Source of the DNA: VXYL01 sp965243095
Lineage (GTDB): Bacteria > Pseudomonadota > Gammaproteobacteria > Pseudomonadales > Azotimanducaceae
Direction: 5' to 3'
DNA length: 64,000 nucleotides
Assembly (NCBI GenBank): GCA_965243095.1
Contig: OZ251530.1
Span: forward strand, 3,782,001 to 3,846,000
The position numbers and the translations under genes were made by a program. Position 1 is the first letter of the stretch; the number at the start of each line of letters is the position of its first letter. Below are positions 45,761-54,454 of this stretch, one piece after another. Below the pieces are notes generated by a model. That model saw only the letters and a program-made list of their open reading frames with translations, searched no databases and was not told where the DNA came from.

Positions 45761-46186
45761 TCACTCGGCGCGGTAGTTGTCGTGGCAGCCTTTGCAGGCT
45801 TGGCCGACGGCGCGCAGCGCTTGGTCAACGCCTTCCTGTGCTTCGGCTGCCGCCTTGAAGTTGGCGGTGGCTTCCTGGAAGGCGTCCACTTTGGCTTGGA
45901 AGTCCTCCGGCTGCTCCCACACCGCCGGCAGCGTGTCGCCGCCTTCGGAGCCTTCGGCGAACAGCGTCGGCACCACTTCCGCCAAATCCGCCAGCGCGTT
46001 GGCGTGCAGCGGCAGGTGGTCGGTGTGCGGCACTTCGCCGCGCAGGATGTCCACGATCGCGCTCATGTGGCCGCCGATGGCTTCCATCGTGTGGGCGCGG
46101 TACTTCGCCGCGCCTTCGGAAGCGCTCAAGGCCAGCGCCGTGGCGCCGGCCATCGCCAAGACGGCGATTTTCGCTTTGGTTCGCAT
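45761..46186 (-). CDS. Cytochrome c'-type protein
   Basis: A 141-residue periplasmic protein with a signal peptide (MRTKAKIAVLAMAGATALAL) and a single haem motif CKGCH close to the C-terminus, the hallmark of class II cytochromes (four-helix bundle). The N-terminal helix KYRAHTMEAIGGHM holds the region of the usual distal/axial ligand. Cytochromes c' bind NO and may protect against nitrosative stress. ATG 46186 has GGGAG upstream. Not recognisably linked to its neighbours. Confidence 0.88.
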   Translation of the reverse strand: MRTKAKIAVLAMAGATALALSASEGAAKYRAHTMEAIGGHMSAIVDILRGEVPHTDHLPLHANALADLAEVVPTLFAEGSEGGDTLPAVWEQPEDFQAKVDAFQEATANFKAAAEAQEGVDQALRAVGQACKGCHDNYRAE

Positions 46187-46273
46187 GGATCTTCTCCCTC
46201 TCGGGTGCAAGGTGTTGAAGACGGTAGTGTAAAGCGTGGTTGAGGGGCCGCCACGCGAGCCGCTACGAGGCCG

Positions 46274-47257
46274 TTACGAGGAGGTCACCACCGCCGCGAT
46301 GCGCCGGGCGCCGAAGTCCGCGCGGTCGATGGCGACCGGGTGTACGCGCAGCGTGACCTGCTCGGCGGCGCCGAGGGACATCGCGCCCGCGCACGGCGTC
46401 CGCCCTCTTTTGGGCAACACCTTTTCGATGAGTTCGCGCAGCCGCCGGTTTTCCACCGCCGCGGTCGCGCGCAACTCTCCTTCGCGCTCGCGCAACAGCC
46501 GTCCCCCGGCCAGCAATCGCCTGGCCTGCGCGTTGGTCTGCGCCACGCGGCCCTTGCTGTCGAGCAGGATCACGCTTTGCGGCGGCGCATCGAGCAGCGG
46601 TGCCAGCGCGGCGGCGCGGGCGTCGGCTTGCGCCAAGGCTTGGCGAAGGCGGACAACGCCGCCGATGTGCGGCAACAAACGCGCCAATACGCCGAGGTGC
46701 GACGAACGCCATTCGCCTTGCGCCCGCGAGCGGCTGACCGTCCAGAGGAGGTGCAAGCCATCCAACGCCGGCAACCGCACCGAGAGTTGGTTCTCGATGT
46801 CCCAACGCGGCAGGAAGTCGTTGTAGGTGGAAGATGTCGCCCGCTCGTTGTCCGCAAAGAGGTCGGCGTTGTGCAGGAAGCTGCCCGCCGGCATCAGCAA
46901 AAGCCGCGGCATGCGCTCGTCGGTGGCGAAGTAACGCTCGACATATTCGCCGGCGAGGGCGTCCAAAGAGGCGCCGTGGCCCCGCCAAATGCCGAACAGA
47001 TACTCCGCGGCGCCGCTGTCAGCGGCCACCACCGCCAAGTGGCTGCTGTGCATGGCGCAGGCGTCGGCGATGAGCGCCAGCGCCCGCGGCCAAGCCGCAT
47101 CGCGCAGCGCCGCGTCCTGCAGGGCTGCTACGATGCGCTCGAACTGCTGATCGTGCGCGAACGCCGCCGAGCCGGCGCGCGGCCGTGCCGGGGTATCCGG
47201 CCAAGGCGATGCGCCAACCGCAGCAGGCGCGGATTCCGGGATGGAGGTACACAAATG
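46274..47257 (-). CDS. Sensor part of a LuxR-type regulator, lacking the HTH domain
   Basis: About 327 residues. FERIVAALQDAALRDAAWPRALALI, YLFGIWRGHG, DERMPRLLLMPAGSFLHNADLF and STYNDFLPRWDIENQLSVRL are typical of the N-terminal ligand/PAS-like region of a family of LuxR regulators in marine proteobacteria. The PAS-like segment SVILLDSKGRVAQTNAQARRLL follows. In that family an HTH domain comes after the strand ADFGARRIAAVV; here the protein stops five residues later and no HTH is encoded downstream in any frame I read. Start uncertain: GTG 47257 is used, and the frame is open to 47350. Confidence 0.55.
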   Translation of the reverse strand, partial: HLCTSIPESAPAAVGASPWPDTPARPRAGSAAFAHDQQFERIVAALQDAALRDAAWPRALALIADACAMHSSHLAVVAADSGAAEYLFGIWRGHGASLDALAGEYVERYFATDERMPRLLLMPAGSFLHNADLFADNERATSSTYNDFLPRWDIENQLSVRLPALDGLHLLWTVSRSRAQGEWRSSHLGVLARLLPHIGGVVRLRQALAQADARAAALAPLLDAPPQSVILLDSKGRVAQTNAQARRLLAGGRLLREREGELRATAAVENRRLRELIEKVLPKRGRTPCAGAMSLGAAEQVTLRVHPVAIDRADFGARRIAAVVTSS

Positions 47258-47481
47258 CACACGACCCCTTCGCGCCAAGCGCGTTCGACCAAGTGGATTT
47301 CCCGTTCCCGCGGAGTGTCCGCCCCGGGGCCGGGTGCTCGAAGCCATCACGCGGTACGCAATGAAGATTCCTGCCTATTCGCCGAGGCCAAGGAGCGACC
47401 TTGACCCGGACTAAACGCGGCTGTTGTATTCAGCAGGTGACCCGACATGCGGGACGCCCGCGAAAATGGCTTCGTGCAGTA
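47258..47481. other. Divergent intergenic region
   Basis: 224 bases between divergent starts. It includes some coding-like sequence in frame with each neighbour but no clear promoter pair or RNA. Confidence 0.35.
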
Positions 47482-49446
47482 ATGTACGAAATTGAAGCGC
47501 CGTTGCCAACCGGTCGTAGGGCGAATTATCCAAGTGCGTCCAAGGTTTCTTACCTCTTCTTAACCGTGGCGCTCTGCTTTCCGAGTCTGGCAGAAGCAAA
47601 CGCCGCGGCGCCGGATTCGGGCGGCGGCGCGGTGGTCGAACACCGCCTGCCGGCACTTTTGCGCGAGCGGCTGCCGCAGGCGGACGAGCAGCTTGCCGAG
47701 GCGCTCGCGGAAAAGCTGGCCAAGCGCGCCGCGCGTGGCCAACGGGCGGCGGTGTTCAACGCCGCGATGGCGTCGCCTTTGGATTTCGGCGCACCGCTCT
47801 CGGCGTTTGCCACGCGGGTTGTGACCCCCGATCCGGCGTTGACACGGCAGCCAATACGCCGCCTGTTGCGCGAGTGGCGCAGGCAATTTGGCGGCAACGC
47901 GGGCTGCAAGATTCCAGCGCTGCCGCCGCCGGTGGATTTGGAGCAAGCCGTGGCGCAGGTGAAAGAACTCGCCGCCGCCGCGGTCAACGCCCAGCGCGAC
48001 GCGCTCTCGGCACGCGCCCGACGTGCCCTCGCCAGAGACCAAGCGGCCCTTGCGGCCCGCCTGCGGGACACCATCGCCGCGGCGATGCCGAGGCGCGAAC
48101 GCCGCCGGCTGCGCCGATTCGTCGCCAAGCTAGAGGCCGGCGACATGGCGTCCGCCCTCTGCGCCGCGACTATCTGGGCCCAGCTCGCGGATCGGCAGTG
48201 GCTGGACTCGCTGCGGCAGTTGCTGGCCGCCCATCCCAAAGCGAACGCGGCGCGGATCCGCGACGAAACCACGCCGTGGGGAGAGATCGTGTTCGCCGGC
48301 CGGGCCGACGGCGTGTTGCGCTCGCGCAAGCTGCTCTTTCTCGCGGACCTTGGCGGCAACGACTTTCACGGCATCGATGGCGGCGTGCCTTTCCTTGGCC
48401 ACCCGCAATTCGTGGTGGACTTCGCCGGCGACGACCGTTACGAATCCACCGCGCCCGGCGGCTACGGCGCCGGCGTTGGTCGAACGGCCATCGTCGTCGA
48501 TTTCGCCGGCGACGACCGCTATCAAAGCGGCGGCCAAGGGCAAGGGCACGCCCTGTTCGGCGTTGGTGCGCTGCTGGATTGGGCGGGAGACGACCGCTAC
48601 GACGCGCGCCACCACGCGCAAGGTTCGGCGTGGTTTGGCGCGGGTTTGCTGTTCGACGGCGGCGGCAACGACCGCTATCGCGTGGAGGCGCTGGGCCAAG
48701 GCGTCGGCTTGCCGCAAGGCATCGGCGTGTTGTGGGATGTGGGCGGCGACGATGGCTACACCGCACTGGGCGGTGCGCCGACGAACTACGCTACGCCCGG
48801 CCTAGCCGACGCTTGGGCGCAGGGCGTGGCGCGCGGGCTGCGTGGCGTCGCGCCGGGTGGCGTGGGGTTGCTTGCGGACTTCGCCGGCGACGATCGCTAC
48901 GACGCCGGCAGCTTCGCCCAAGGAGGCGGCTACTATCGCGGCGTGGGCCAGCTTCTCGACTACGGCGACGGGCGCGACGTGTTGTTCGGCAGCCGCTACA
49001 ACGCCGGTTGGGGCGCACACGGCGGCGTCGGCCGGTTCTTCAACGAGGCCGGCGACGATCGCTACGCCACGCGCCACATCGTCGCCGCCGGCGCGGCTTG
49101 GGATTACAGCTTGGCCGTCTTCCACGACGCCGCCGGCAACGACGAGTACAGCTTGCCCGGTTTCAGTTTCGGCGCCGCCGCGCATCGTTCCTTAGGAATG
49201 TTCGTGGATGGCGGCGGTAACGACCATTACGAAGGCGCGAAACCGGTACACGCGGAAACGGGTACACCGAACATCGCCGTGTTCTTCGATGGCGAAAGCG
49301 GCCAAGACGTGGCGACCGGCGCATGGCGCGGCGTTGCCGAAGCGCCATCGTGTTCCGTTCGCGACGAACATGCGTTGGTGCTGCTCGGCACGAACGGCAA
49401 TCTGCCGCGGTGCTCCGTGGAAAAGGCGGAGAGCGCGAACCCGTGA
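47482..49446 (+). CDS. Secreted protein with about twelve GDDRY-like repeats
   Basis: A 654-residue protein from ATG 47482 (the frame is open from 47401). A signal peptide (VSYLFLTVALCFPSLAEA) is followed by an Arg/Ala-rich helical domain (about residues 60-280). From about residue 285 to 610 come repeats of the type hydrophobic-x-D-x-x-G-[DN]-D-R-Y, for example VDFAGDDRYES, LDWAGDDRYDA, FDGGGNDRYRV, ADFAGDDRYDA, HDAAGNDEYSL. They are spaced mostly 24-36 residues apart, separated by glycine-rich stretches. This suggests a beta-solenoid with acidic, possibly calcium-binding turns. No known family was recognised with confidence. The stop overlaps the next start (GTGA), so it is coupled to a VanZ-like membrane protein. 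Confidence 0.6.
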   Translation: MYEIEAPLPTGRRANYPSASKVSYLFLTVALCFPSLAEANAAAPDSGGGAVVEHRLPALLRERLPQADEQLAEALAEKLAKRAARGQRAAVFNAAMASPLDFGAPLSAFATRVVTPDPALTRQPIRRLLREWRRQFGGNAGCKIPALPPPVDLEQAVAQVKELAAAAVNAQRDALSARARRALARDQAALAARLRDTIAAAMPRRERRRLRRFVAKLEAGDMASALCAATIWAQLADRQWLDSLRQLLAAHPKANAARIRDETTPWGEIVFAGRADGVLRSRKLLFLADLGGNDFHGIDGGVPFLGHPQFVVDFAGDDRYESTAPGGYGAGVGRTAIVVDFAGDDRYQSGGQGQGHALFGVGALLDWAGDDRYDARHHAQGSAWFGAGLLFDGGGNDRYRVEALGQGVGLPQGIGVLWDVGGDDGYTALGGAPTNYATPGLADAWAQGVARGLRGVAPGGVGLLADFAGDDRYDAGSFAQGGGYYRGVGQLLDYGDGRDVLFGSRYNAGWGAHGGVGRFFNEAGDDRYATRHIVAAGAAWDYSLAVFHDAAGNDEYSLPGFSFGAAAHRSLGMFVDGGGNDHYEGAKPVHAETGTPNIAVFFDGESGQDVATGAWRGVAEAPSCSVRDEHALVLLGTNGNLPRCSVEKAESANP

Positions 49447-50348
49447 CGCCGAACCCGCGTGCGGCGTCCGCTTCGCTTTGGGCGGTGGCGCTTGGCGTCT
49501 GGTTCGCCACCGCCATCGCCCACCGCAAGGTGTCGGATGCCGTGGGCGAGGAATTCGCCACGCCGTGGGGCGCGTTCACGCCCATCGAATACACCACCGA
49601 GGCGATGGTGGCGACGGCGTTGGTGTTGGCCGCGATGCTGCTTCGCCGCGCAGTGCGGGGTGGAGCGGAGGCGGGGCTCGGGGCGCGAGCTCAGCTTGGC
49701 ACATGGGGGCTTTGGGCGCTGCTGCTGGCGGCGATGGCGGTTTGCCACCAAACGCTGGTGACCATCAATATCGAGGTGATCCACTATCCGCAGTACGCGC
49801 TGGTGGCGGTGCTGCTGGCGCAGGCGCTGGACCCGCATCGGCAGCGCCGGGTGCTGCTTGACGTGGTGTTGATCAGCGCCGCGCTCAGCCTGCTGGACGA
49901 AGCCTTACAGTACTTCCACCTCATGGACAAAGCCCGCTACTTCGACTTCAACGATCTGGCGTTGAATCAGCTCGGAACCTTGGCCGGGCTGCTGTGGCGG
50001 TACGGTTTCCCCAGCGGTGCCGATGCCGCGACCCCGGGGCCCCAGCCGCTGCGCCGGGGTTTGCTTATGGCCACCGGCATCGCTGCCGCAGCCTGCGCCA
50101 TCCTCGTCATCGCCGGCGTACTGGTGGTGAATCCGGCAACGCCCATCACCCAAGGCGGCACTGTGCGCTGGGCCGGAGGGTTGCGTGTGGTGCTGCAATG
50201 GACGCCCGATATCTACGACAACATGCGCCCCAGCCGCAGCGGCGGCACCTACTTTGTCATGGGCCCGCTGACGTGGTTGGCCACCTTCCTCGGCACCTTG
50301 TTGGCTGCTTGGGTGCCGGAGCGGCGGCTGCGAGCCGTGGGCAAGTGA
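49443..50348 (+). CDS. VanZ-like integral membrane protein
   Basis: A 301-residue membrane protein with about seven hydrophobic segments. LISAALSLLDEALQYFHL followed by DFNDLALNQLGTLAGLLW resembles the VanZ-family pattern (D-E-x-x-Q, then R-x-x-D-x-x-D-x-x-x-N-x-x-G). The GTG start overlaps the stop of the repeat protein, suggesting that the two work together, for example in envelope localisation. The C-terminal ~80 residues (GTVRWAGGLRVVLQWTPDIYDN) form an apparent extracytoplasmic domain followed by one helix. No pathway can be assigned. Confidence 0.6.
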   Translation: MTPNPRAASASLWAVALGVWFATAIAHRKVSDAVGEEFATPWGAFTPIEYTTEAMVATALVLAAMLLRRAVRGGAEAGLGARAQLGTWGLWALLLAAMAVCHQTLVTINIEVIHYPQYALVAVLLAQALDPHRQRRVLLDVVLISAALSLLDEALQYFHLMDKARYFDFNDLALNQLGTLAGLLWRYGFPSGADAATPGPQPLRRGLLMATGIAAAACAILVIAGVLVVNPATPITQGGTVRWAGGLRVVLQWTPDIYDNMRPSRSGGTYFVMGPLTWLATFLGTLLAAWVPERRLRAVGK

Positions 50349-50364
50349 CGCGGGCGCGGGTGGC

Positions 50365-50370
50365 TATAAT
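50365..50370 (+). promoter_or_regulatory. Consensus -10 element of the F420 operon
   Basis: A perfect TATAAT, 41 bases before the npdG start; the corresponding -35 area (around 50342, CAAGTG) is weak. Between it and the gene lie two tandem copies of GCGATTGGGG (50387-50406). Confidence 0.6.
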
Positions 50371-50410
50371 TCGCCGCATCGGTACGCGATTGGGGGCGAT
50401 TGGGGGAAAG

Positions 50411-51088
50411 GTGGCAGCGGCAACGAAGGAAACCATCGCCATTCTTGGCGGCACCGGCGACTTGGGCACGGGCCTCGCCATCCGCTGGGCGAAGGCGGGA
50501 CACCGCATCGTCATCGGTTCGCGCACCCTGCGCAAGGCGGAAAACGCCGTGGCCGAGTTGGAGCGGATTCGCCCGCGCTCGCAGCCGGATCAATACGCCG
50601 CGATGGAGAACCCCGCCGCGGCCGAGGCCGGCGAAATCGTCGTGCTCACCGTGCCCGCGGCGCACCAGTTGGCCACCCTCGAATCCGTGCGCACTGGCCT
50701 CGCCGGCAAGATCCTCATCGACGTAACCGTGCCGCTCAAACCGCCGCGGGTCGGCACCGTGCAACTGCCGGCCGAGGGCAGCGCCGGCAAACGCGCCCAA
50801 GACCTGCTCGGCCGCAACGTGCGCGTGGTGACGGCGTTTCAGAACGTCGCCGCGCATCTGCTGAAGGAGGACGTGGCCATCGAATGTGACGTGCTGGTGT
50901 GCGGCGACAAGCGCGCGGCGCGACAGCGCGTGATCGAGCTGGCCGAGGCGGCCGGCATGGCCGCTTGGCACGCCGGGCCCATCGAGAACTCGGCCGCGGC
51001 CGAGGCGCTCACCAGCGTACTGATTCAGATCAACCGCCGGCACGGCATTTCCCATTCCGGCATCAAGATCGTCGGGCAAGAGCATTAG
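50411..51088 (+). CDS. npdG: NADPH:F420 oxidoreductase
   Basis: A 225-residue Rossmann protein. TIAILGGTGDLGTGLAIRWAKAG holds the nucleotide-binding loop, GSRTLRKAE the basic residues expected for the NADP 2'-phosphate, and VLTVPAAHQLATLE, FQNVAAHLL and CDVLVCGDKRAARQ match archaeal and actinobacterial Fno/NpdG. It would transfer hydride between NADPH and F420. GTG 50411 is preceded by GGGGGAAAG. It leads the operon npdG-cofE-cofD-cofC. Confidence 0.85.
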   Translation: MAAATKETIAILGGTGDLGTGLAIRWAKAGHRIVIGSRTLRKAENAVAELERIRPRSQPDQYAAMENPAAAEAGEIVVLTVPAAHQLATLESVRTGLAGKILIDVTVPLKPPRVGTVQLPAEGSAGKRAQDLLGRNVRVVTAFQNVAAHLLKEDVAIECDVLVCGDKRAARQRVIELAEAAGMAAWHAGPIENSAAAEALTSVLIQINRRHGISHSGIKIVGQEH

Positions 51089-51115
51089 CCGCGCGCACCC
51101 GCCAAGGACGGCGCG

Positions 51116-51886
51116 GTGACGCCGGCCGGCGGTTTCGCCGTCACGCCGTTGCCGGGCATCGGCATGGTGGCGGCGGGGGACGATCTGGCGGCGCTGCTGC
51201 TGGACGCGCTGGCGCGCGCCGGCCTCGTCTTGGCGGATGGCGACGTGCTCGCGGTGGCGCAGAAGATCATCTCCAAGGCCGAGGGGCGGCAAGTGGATCT
51301 GGCGGATGTGCAAGCGTCCGCGGAAGCCGAGACGTTGGCGGTGGCAACGGAGAAGGACCCGCGCCTCGTGCAGCTGATCTTGGACGAATCCACGGAGGTG
51401 GTGCGCCAGAAGCCCGGCGTACTCATCGTGCGCCACCGCTTGGGCTTGGTGGGCGCGCACGCCGGCGTCGATCAATCGAACATCGACCACGGCAACGGCC
51501 AAGCGGCGCTGCTGCTGCCAAAGGATCCGGACGCCAGCGCCGAGCGCTTGCGCGCCGCGCTCGGCAAAGCCACCGGCAAGGCGATCGGCGTACTCGTCAC
51601 CGACAGCGCGAACCGGCCGTGGCGGCTCGGCACCGTGGGCATCGCCATCGGCGCGGCCGGGTTCGCGGTGCTGGACGATCGGCGCGGCGGCACTGATCTG
51701 TACGGGCGCGAGCTCAAAGTGACGCTCGCCAACCGCGCCGACAGCATCGCCGCGGCGGCGACGCTGGCGATGGGCGAAACCACCGAAGCCACCCCAGCAG
51801 CTCTGGTTCGCGGATTGCCGCCGGCGGGTGCGGCGGCCCCGGCTGCCAGCATCGTTCGCCCGCTGCAGGAGGACTTGTTCCGATGA
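51116..51886 (+). CDS. cofE: Coenzyme F420-0:L-glutamate ligase
   Basis: A 256-residue CofE. LADGDVLAVAQKIISKAEGR, VRHRLGLVGAHAGVDQSNID and VLVTDSANRPWRLGTVGIAIG are family motifs for GTP, metal and F420-0 binding. It adds the glutamate tail to F420-0. GTG 51116 is used. The stop overlaps the cofD start (ATGA). The protein ends without the FMN-reductase-like domain fused in actinobacterial FbiB. Confidence 0.92.
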   Translation: MTPAGGFAVTPLPGIGMVAAGDDLAALLLDALARAGLVLADGDVLAVAQKIISKAEGRQVDLADVQASAEAETLAVATEKDPRLVQLILDESTEVVRQKPGVLIVRHRLGLVGAHAGVDQSNIDHGNGQAALLLPKDPDASAERLRAALGKATGKAIGVLVTDSANRPWRLGTVGIAIGAAGFAVLDDRRGGTDLYGRELKVTLANRADSIAAAATLAMGETTEATPAALVRGLPPAGAAAPAASIVRPLQEDLFR

Positions 51887-52803
51887 CGGTGCTGGCGCTC
51901 ACCGGCGGCGTGGGCGGCGCGAAACTCGCGCTCGGCTTGGCGCGGGTGCTGTCGGCCGACGCAGTGGCGTTCGTCGTCAACACCGGCGACGATTTCGAAC
52001 ACTTCGGGCTGCCCATCTCGCCGGATGTGGACACCCTCATGTACACCTTGGCGGGGCTGGCCAACGCGACGGCCGGCTGGGGCCGCGAGGACGAAACCTG
52101 GCACTTCATGGCAACGCTGGAGCGGCTCGGCGGCGAGACTTGGTTCCGCCTCGGCGACCGCGACCTCGCCCTGCACGTTCGCCGCCGCGAACTGTTGGCC
52201 AGCGGCCTCTCCCTCACCGACGCCACGGCGCATCTCGCCCGCGGCCTGGGCGTGCAACACGCCATCCTGCCCATGAGCGACGATCCGGTGCGCACGCGGG
52301 TGCAAACGCCGGAAGGCGAGTTGGCGTTTCAACATTATTTCGTGCGCGACCGGTGCCGGCCGACGGCGGTGGGTTTCGAGTTCGCCGGCGCGGTGAAGGC
52401 GCGCTTGAACCCGCGCATTCCCTTTGGCGATCTGACCGCGGCGGTGATCTGCCCCTCCAATCCGTTCGTTTCCGTGGATCCCATTCTCGCGGTGCCGGGC
52501 ATGACCGATGCGCTGCAAGCGGCGAACGTGCCGGTGGTGGCGGTCACCCCCATCGTCGGCGGCAAGGCGCTGAAAGGGCCCACGGCGAAGATGATGCGCG
52601 AACTCGGCGTGCCGACAACCACCGAGTCCGTGGCCCGGCACTACGCGGGTTTGGCGACGCACTTCGTCCTCGACGAGCAGGACGCGGCCTCGGAAGCCGC
52701 CGTGCGCGGCCTCGGCATGCACACCGCGGTGGCGCAAACCGTGATGTCGAGCCTCGAGGATCGCATCGCCTTGGCGCGCGTCGTGTTGGAGCTGGCGCAG
52801 TGA
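51883..52803 (+). CDS. cofD: 2-phospho-L-lactate transferase CofD
   Basis: A 306-residue protein. LTGGVGGAKLALGLARVL at the N-terminus, VNTGDDFEHFGLPISPDVDT and VAVTPIVGGKALKGPTAKMM are the CofD/FbiA signatures. It joins the activated phospho-acid made by CofC to Fo, giving F420-0 (or its dehydro/phosphoglycerate form). It overlaps cofE upstream and cofC downstream by start/stop overlaps, consistent with tight co-translation. Confidence 0.94.
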   Translation: MTVLALTGGVGGAKLALGLARVLSADAVAFVVNTGDDFEHFGLPISPDVDTLMYTLAGLANATAGWGREDETWHFMATLERLGGETWFRLGDRDLALHVRRRELLASGLSLTDATAHLARGLGVQHAILPMSDDPVRTRVQTPEGELAFQHYFVRDRCRPTAVGFEFAGAVKARLNPRIPFGDLTAAVICPSNPFVSVDPILAVPGMTDALQAANVPVVAVTPIVGGKALKGPTAKMMRELGVPTTTESVARHYAGLATHFVLDEQDAASEAAVRGLGMHTAVAQTVMSSLEDRIALARVVLELAQ

Positions 52804-53456
52804 GCGTTTGGGCGCTGGTGCCGTTCAAGGGCGCCGCCGGCGCCAAGCGCCGCTTGGAGTCGTGGCTGAGCGCGGAGGAGCGCGAGGGCTTGGTGTACGC
52901 CATGCTGCGCGACGTGCTCGGCGCGCTGACGAAGTGCCCGGCGCTCGGCGGCGTGCTGCTGGTGTCCCGGGACCCGGCGGCGCGGCGATTCGCCCGCGAG
53001 TTCGGCGTGCGCCTGTTCGCGGATTCAGCGACGGACCTTTCCGGCGCGGTGGCGGAGGCGAGCGACTTCGTGGCCGCCGGATTCGCCGCCACCGGCACGC
53101 TGTTCGTGCCCGGCGACGTGCCCCTCGCGCAGCCGGAAGACATCGCCGCGGTATTGTGCGGGCACGAACAGGTGACGCTAGTGCCGGATGGCAACGACGT
53201 CGGCACCAACGCGGCCGCCTCCTCGCCGCCCAACGCCTTCGAGTACCTGTTCGACGGCAAGAGCTTCAAGCCACACTTGGCCAGCGCCGCGAAGGCGGGC
53301 ATCACGGCGCGGGTCGTGCGCCGCCACGCCCTAGGGCTGGACGTGGATACGGTTGACGAACTCGCCGCGGTGGCGAAGCGAGCCGCCGGCACCCGTACGG
53401 GGGCGTTCTTGCAGGCGCGTGGAATTCACACCCGGCTGCCGCCGGTTGGCGAGTGA
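52800..53456 (+). CDS. cofC: 2-phospho-L-lactate (or related) guanylyltransferase CofC
   Basis: A 218-residue nucleotidyltransferase. It has the N-terminal VWALVPFKGAAGAKRRLESWL, with the KR residues of the GTP-binding loop, then GTLFVPGDVPLAQPEDIAAV and PNAFEYLFDGKSFKPHL, typical of CofC/FbiD. It activates a three-carbon phospho-acid (2-phospholactate, phosphoenolpyruvate or 3-phosphoglycerate) with GTP; which one cannot be read here. GTG 52800 overlaps the cofD stop. The Fo synthase gene (cofG/cofH or fbiC) is not in the window. Confidence 0.88.
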   Translation: MSVWALVPFKGAAGAKRRLESWLSAEEREGLVYAMLRDVLGALTKCPALGGVLLVSRDPAARRFAREFGVRLFADSATDLSGAVAEASDFVAAGFAATGTLFVPGDVPLAQPEDIAAVLCGHEQVTLVPDGNDVGTNAAASSPPNAFEYLFDGKSFKPHLASAAKAGITARVVRRHALGLDVDTVDELAAVAKRAAGTRTGAFLQARGIHTRLPPVGE

Positions 53457-53483
53457 CCGGAGTAGCCCGCGCCGAAGCGAGAC

Positions 53484-54350
53484 TCACTCCAAGGCAACGA
53501 ACCCAGCGAGCGTTCGCCCGCGCGGCAGGCGATCAACGCGCCAACGCCTTCGCGCCCAATCCAACATTCGCTCTGGGCTGGCGAGGCGCGGCGGTTCCAA
53601 GCCCAGCAAACACAACACCGCGGCGAGGTTCCGAGTGGCGGCGCGATCGTCGATGGCGGTGGCGTCGTTGTGCTTGGAGAGCTTCTCGCCGGCGGCGGTG
53701 ACCAGCACGGGAATGTGCGCGTAGGCCGGTGCAACGCCGCCCAAGTGCTTCAGCACATGCAGCTGGCGCGGCGTGTTGTCGAGCAGGTCCGCGCCGCGCA
53801 CGACGTGGGTTATGCCCATCGCTTGGTCGTCCACCACCACGGTGAGCGGATAGGCGGCCATGTCGTCGCGCCGCCACACGATGAAGTCGCCGGTTTCGCC
53901 GAAGCGGGTCAGGCGGCCCTGCACCCGGTCGCAAAAGGCCGGCGGCGGATCGTCCATGCGGATGCGCACGGCATTGCCGGCGACGGGCAAGCGCAAGTCG
54001 CGGCAGGTGCCCCCGCAGTTGTTGCTGCTGCCGCGCAGATCGCGCCGCGTGCAGCGGCAGGCGAACGTGTCGGCTTTGAGACGCGCCAAGGCGGGCCGGT
54101 GGTGCCGTTGCAGTTGGCTTTGGCGCACGATCGGGCCATCCCAATGCAGCCCATGCGCCACCAGCGTAGCCAAGATCGCAGCCTCGGCGCCGGGCACCAC
54201 CCGCGGCGCATCCAAATCGTCTATGCGCAGCCTCCAGCGCCCGTCGTGAGCGCGGGCGTCCAGCCACGACGCCACCGCGGTGAGCAACGAGCCCAGATGC
54301 AACGGCCCGGAGGGAGTGGGCGCGAAACGCCCCACATAGGTTGTAGGCAT
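53484..54350 (-). CDS. gluQ: Glutamyl-Q tRNA(Asp) synthetase
   Basis: A 288-residue GluRS-like catalytic domain without an anticodon-binding domain. HIGH-type motif is FAPTPSGPLHLGSL, zinc ligands are in CRCTRRDL and CGGTCRDL, and the KMSKS-type motif is EKLSKHN. It charges glutamate onto queuosine in tRNA(Asp). ATG 54350 matches family starts. It usually lies next to dksA, as here, with a double-hairpin repeat between the two. Confidence 0.93.
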   Translation of the reverse strand: MPTTYVGRFAPTPSGPLHLGSLLTAVASWLDARAHDGRWRLRIDDLDAPRVVPGAEAAILATLVAHGLHWDGPIVRQSQLQRHHRPALARLKADTFACRCTRRDLRGSSNNCGGTCRDLRLPVAGNAVRIRMDDPPPAFCDRVQGRLTRFGETGDFIVWRRDDMAAYPLTVVVDDQAMGITHVVRGADLLDNTPRQLHVLKHLGGVAPAYAHIPVLVTAAGEKLSKHNDATAIDDRAATRNLAAVLCLLGLEPPRLASPERMLDWARRRWRVDRLPRGRTLAGFVALE

Positions 54351-54413
54351 AGCCAAGCCCGTGATCCGCCCGCGACGCACGTTCAAGGATCACCAAGTCT
54401 CGCGACCGGCACG

Positions 54414-54452
54414 GAGTTTGCGAAGCAAACTCAATCGCGCCCGCAGGGCGCG
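54414..54452. repeat. Double-hairpin intergenic repeat, copy 3 (dksA terminator)
   Basis: GAGTTTGC-GAA-GCAAACTC (54414-54432) and CGCGCCC-GCA-GGGCGCG (54436-54452), both perfect. Read in the dksA direction, the order of the two hairpins after the stop codon is the same as after amt and alaA, which shows an oriented repeat family. Confidence 0.75.
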
Positions 54453-54454
54453 CC

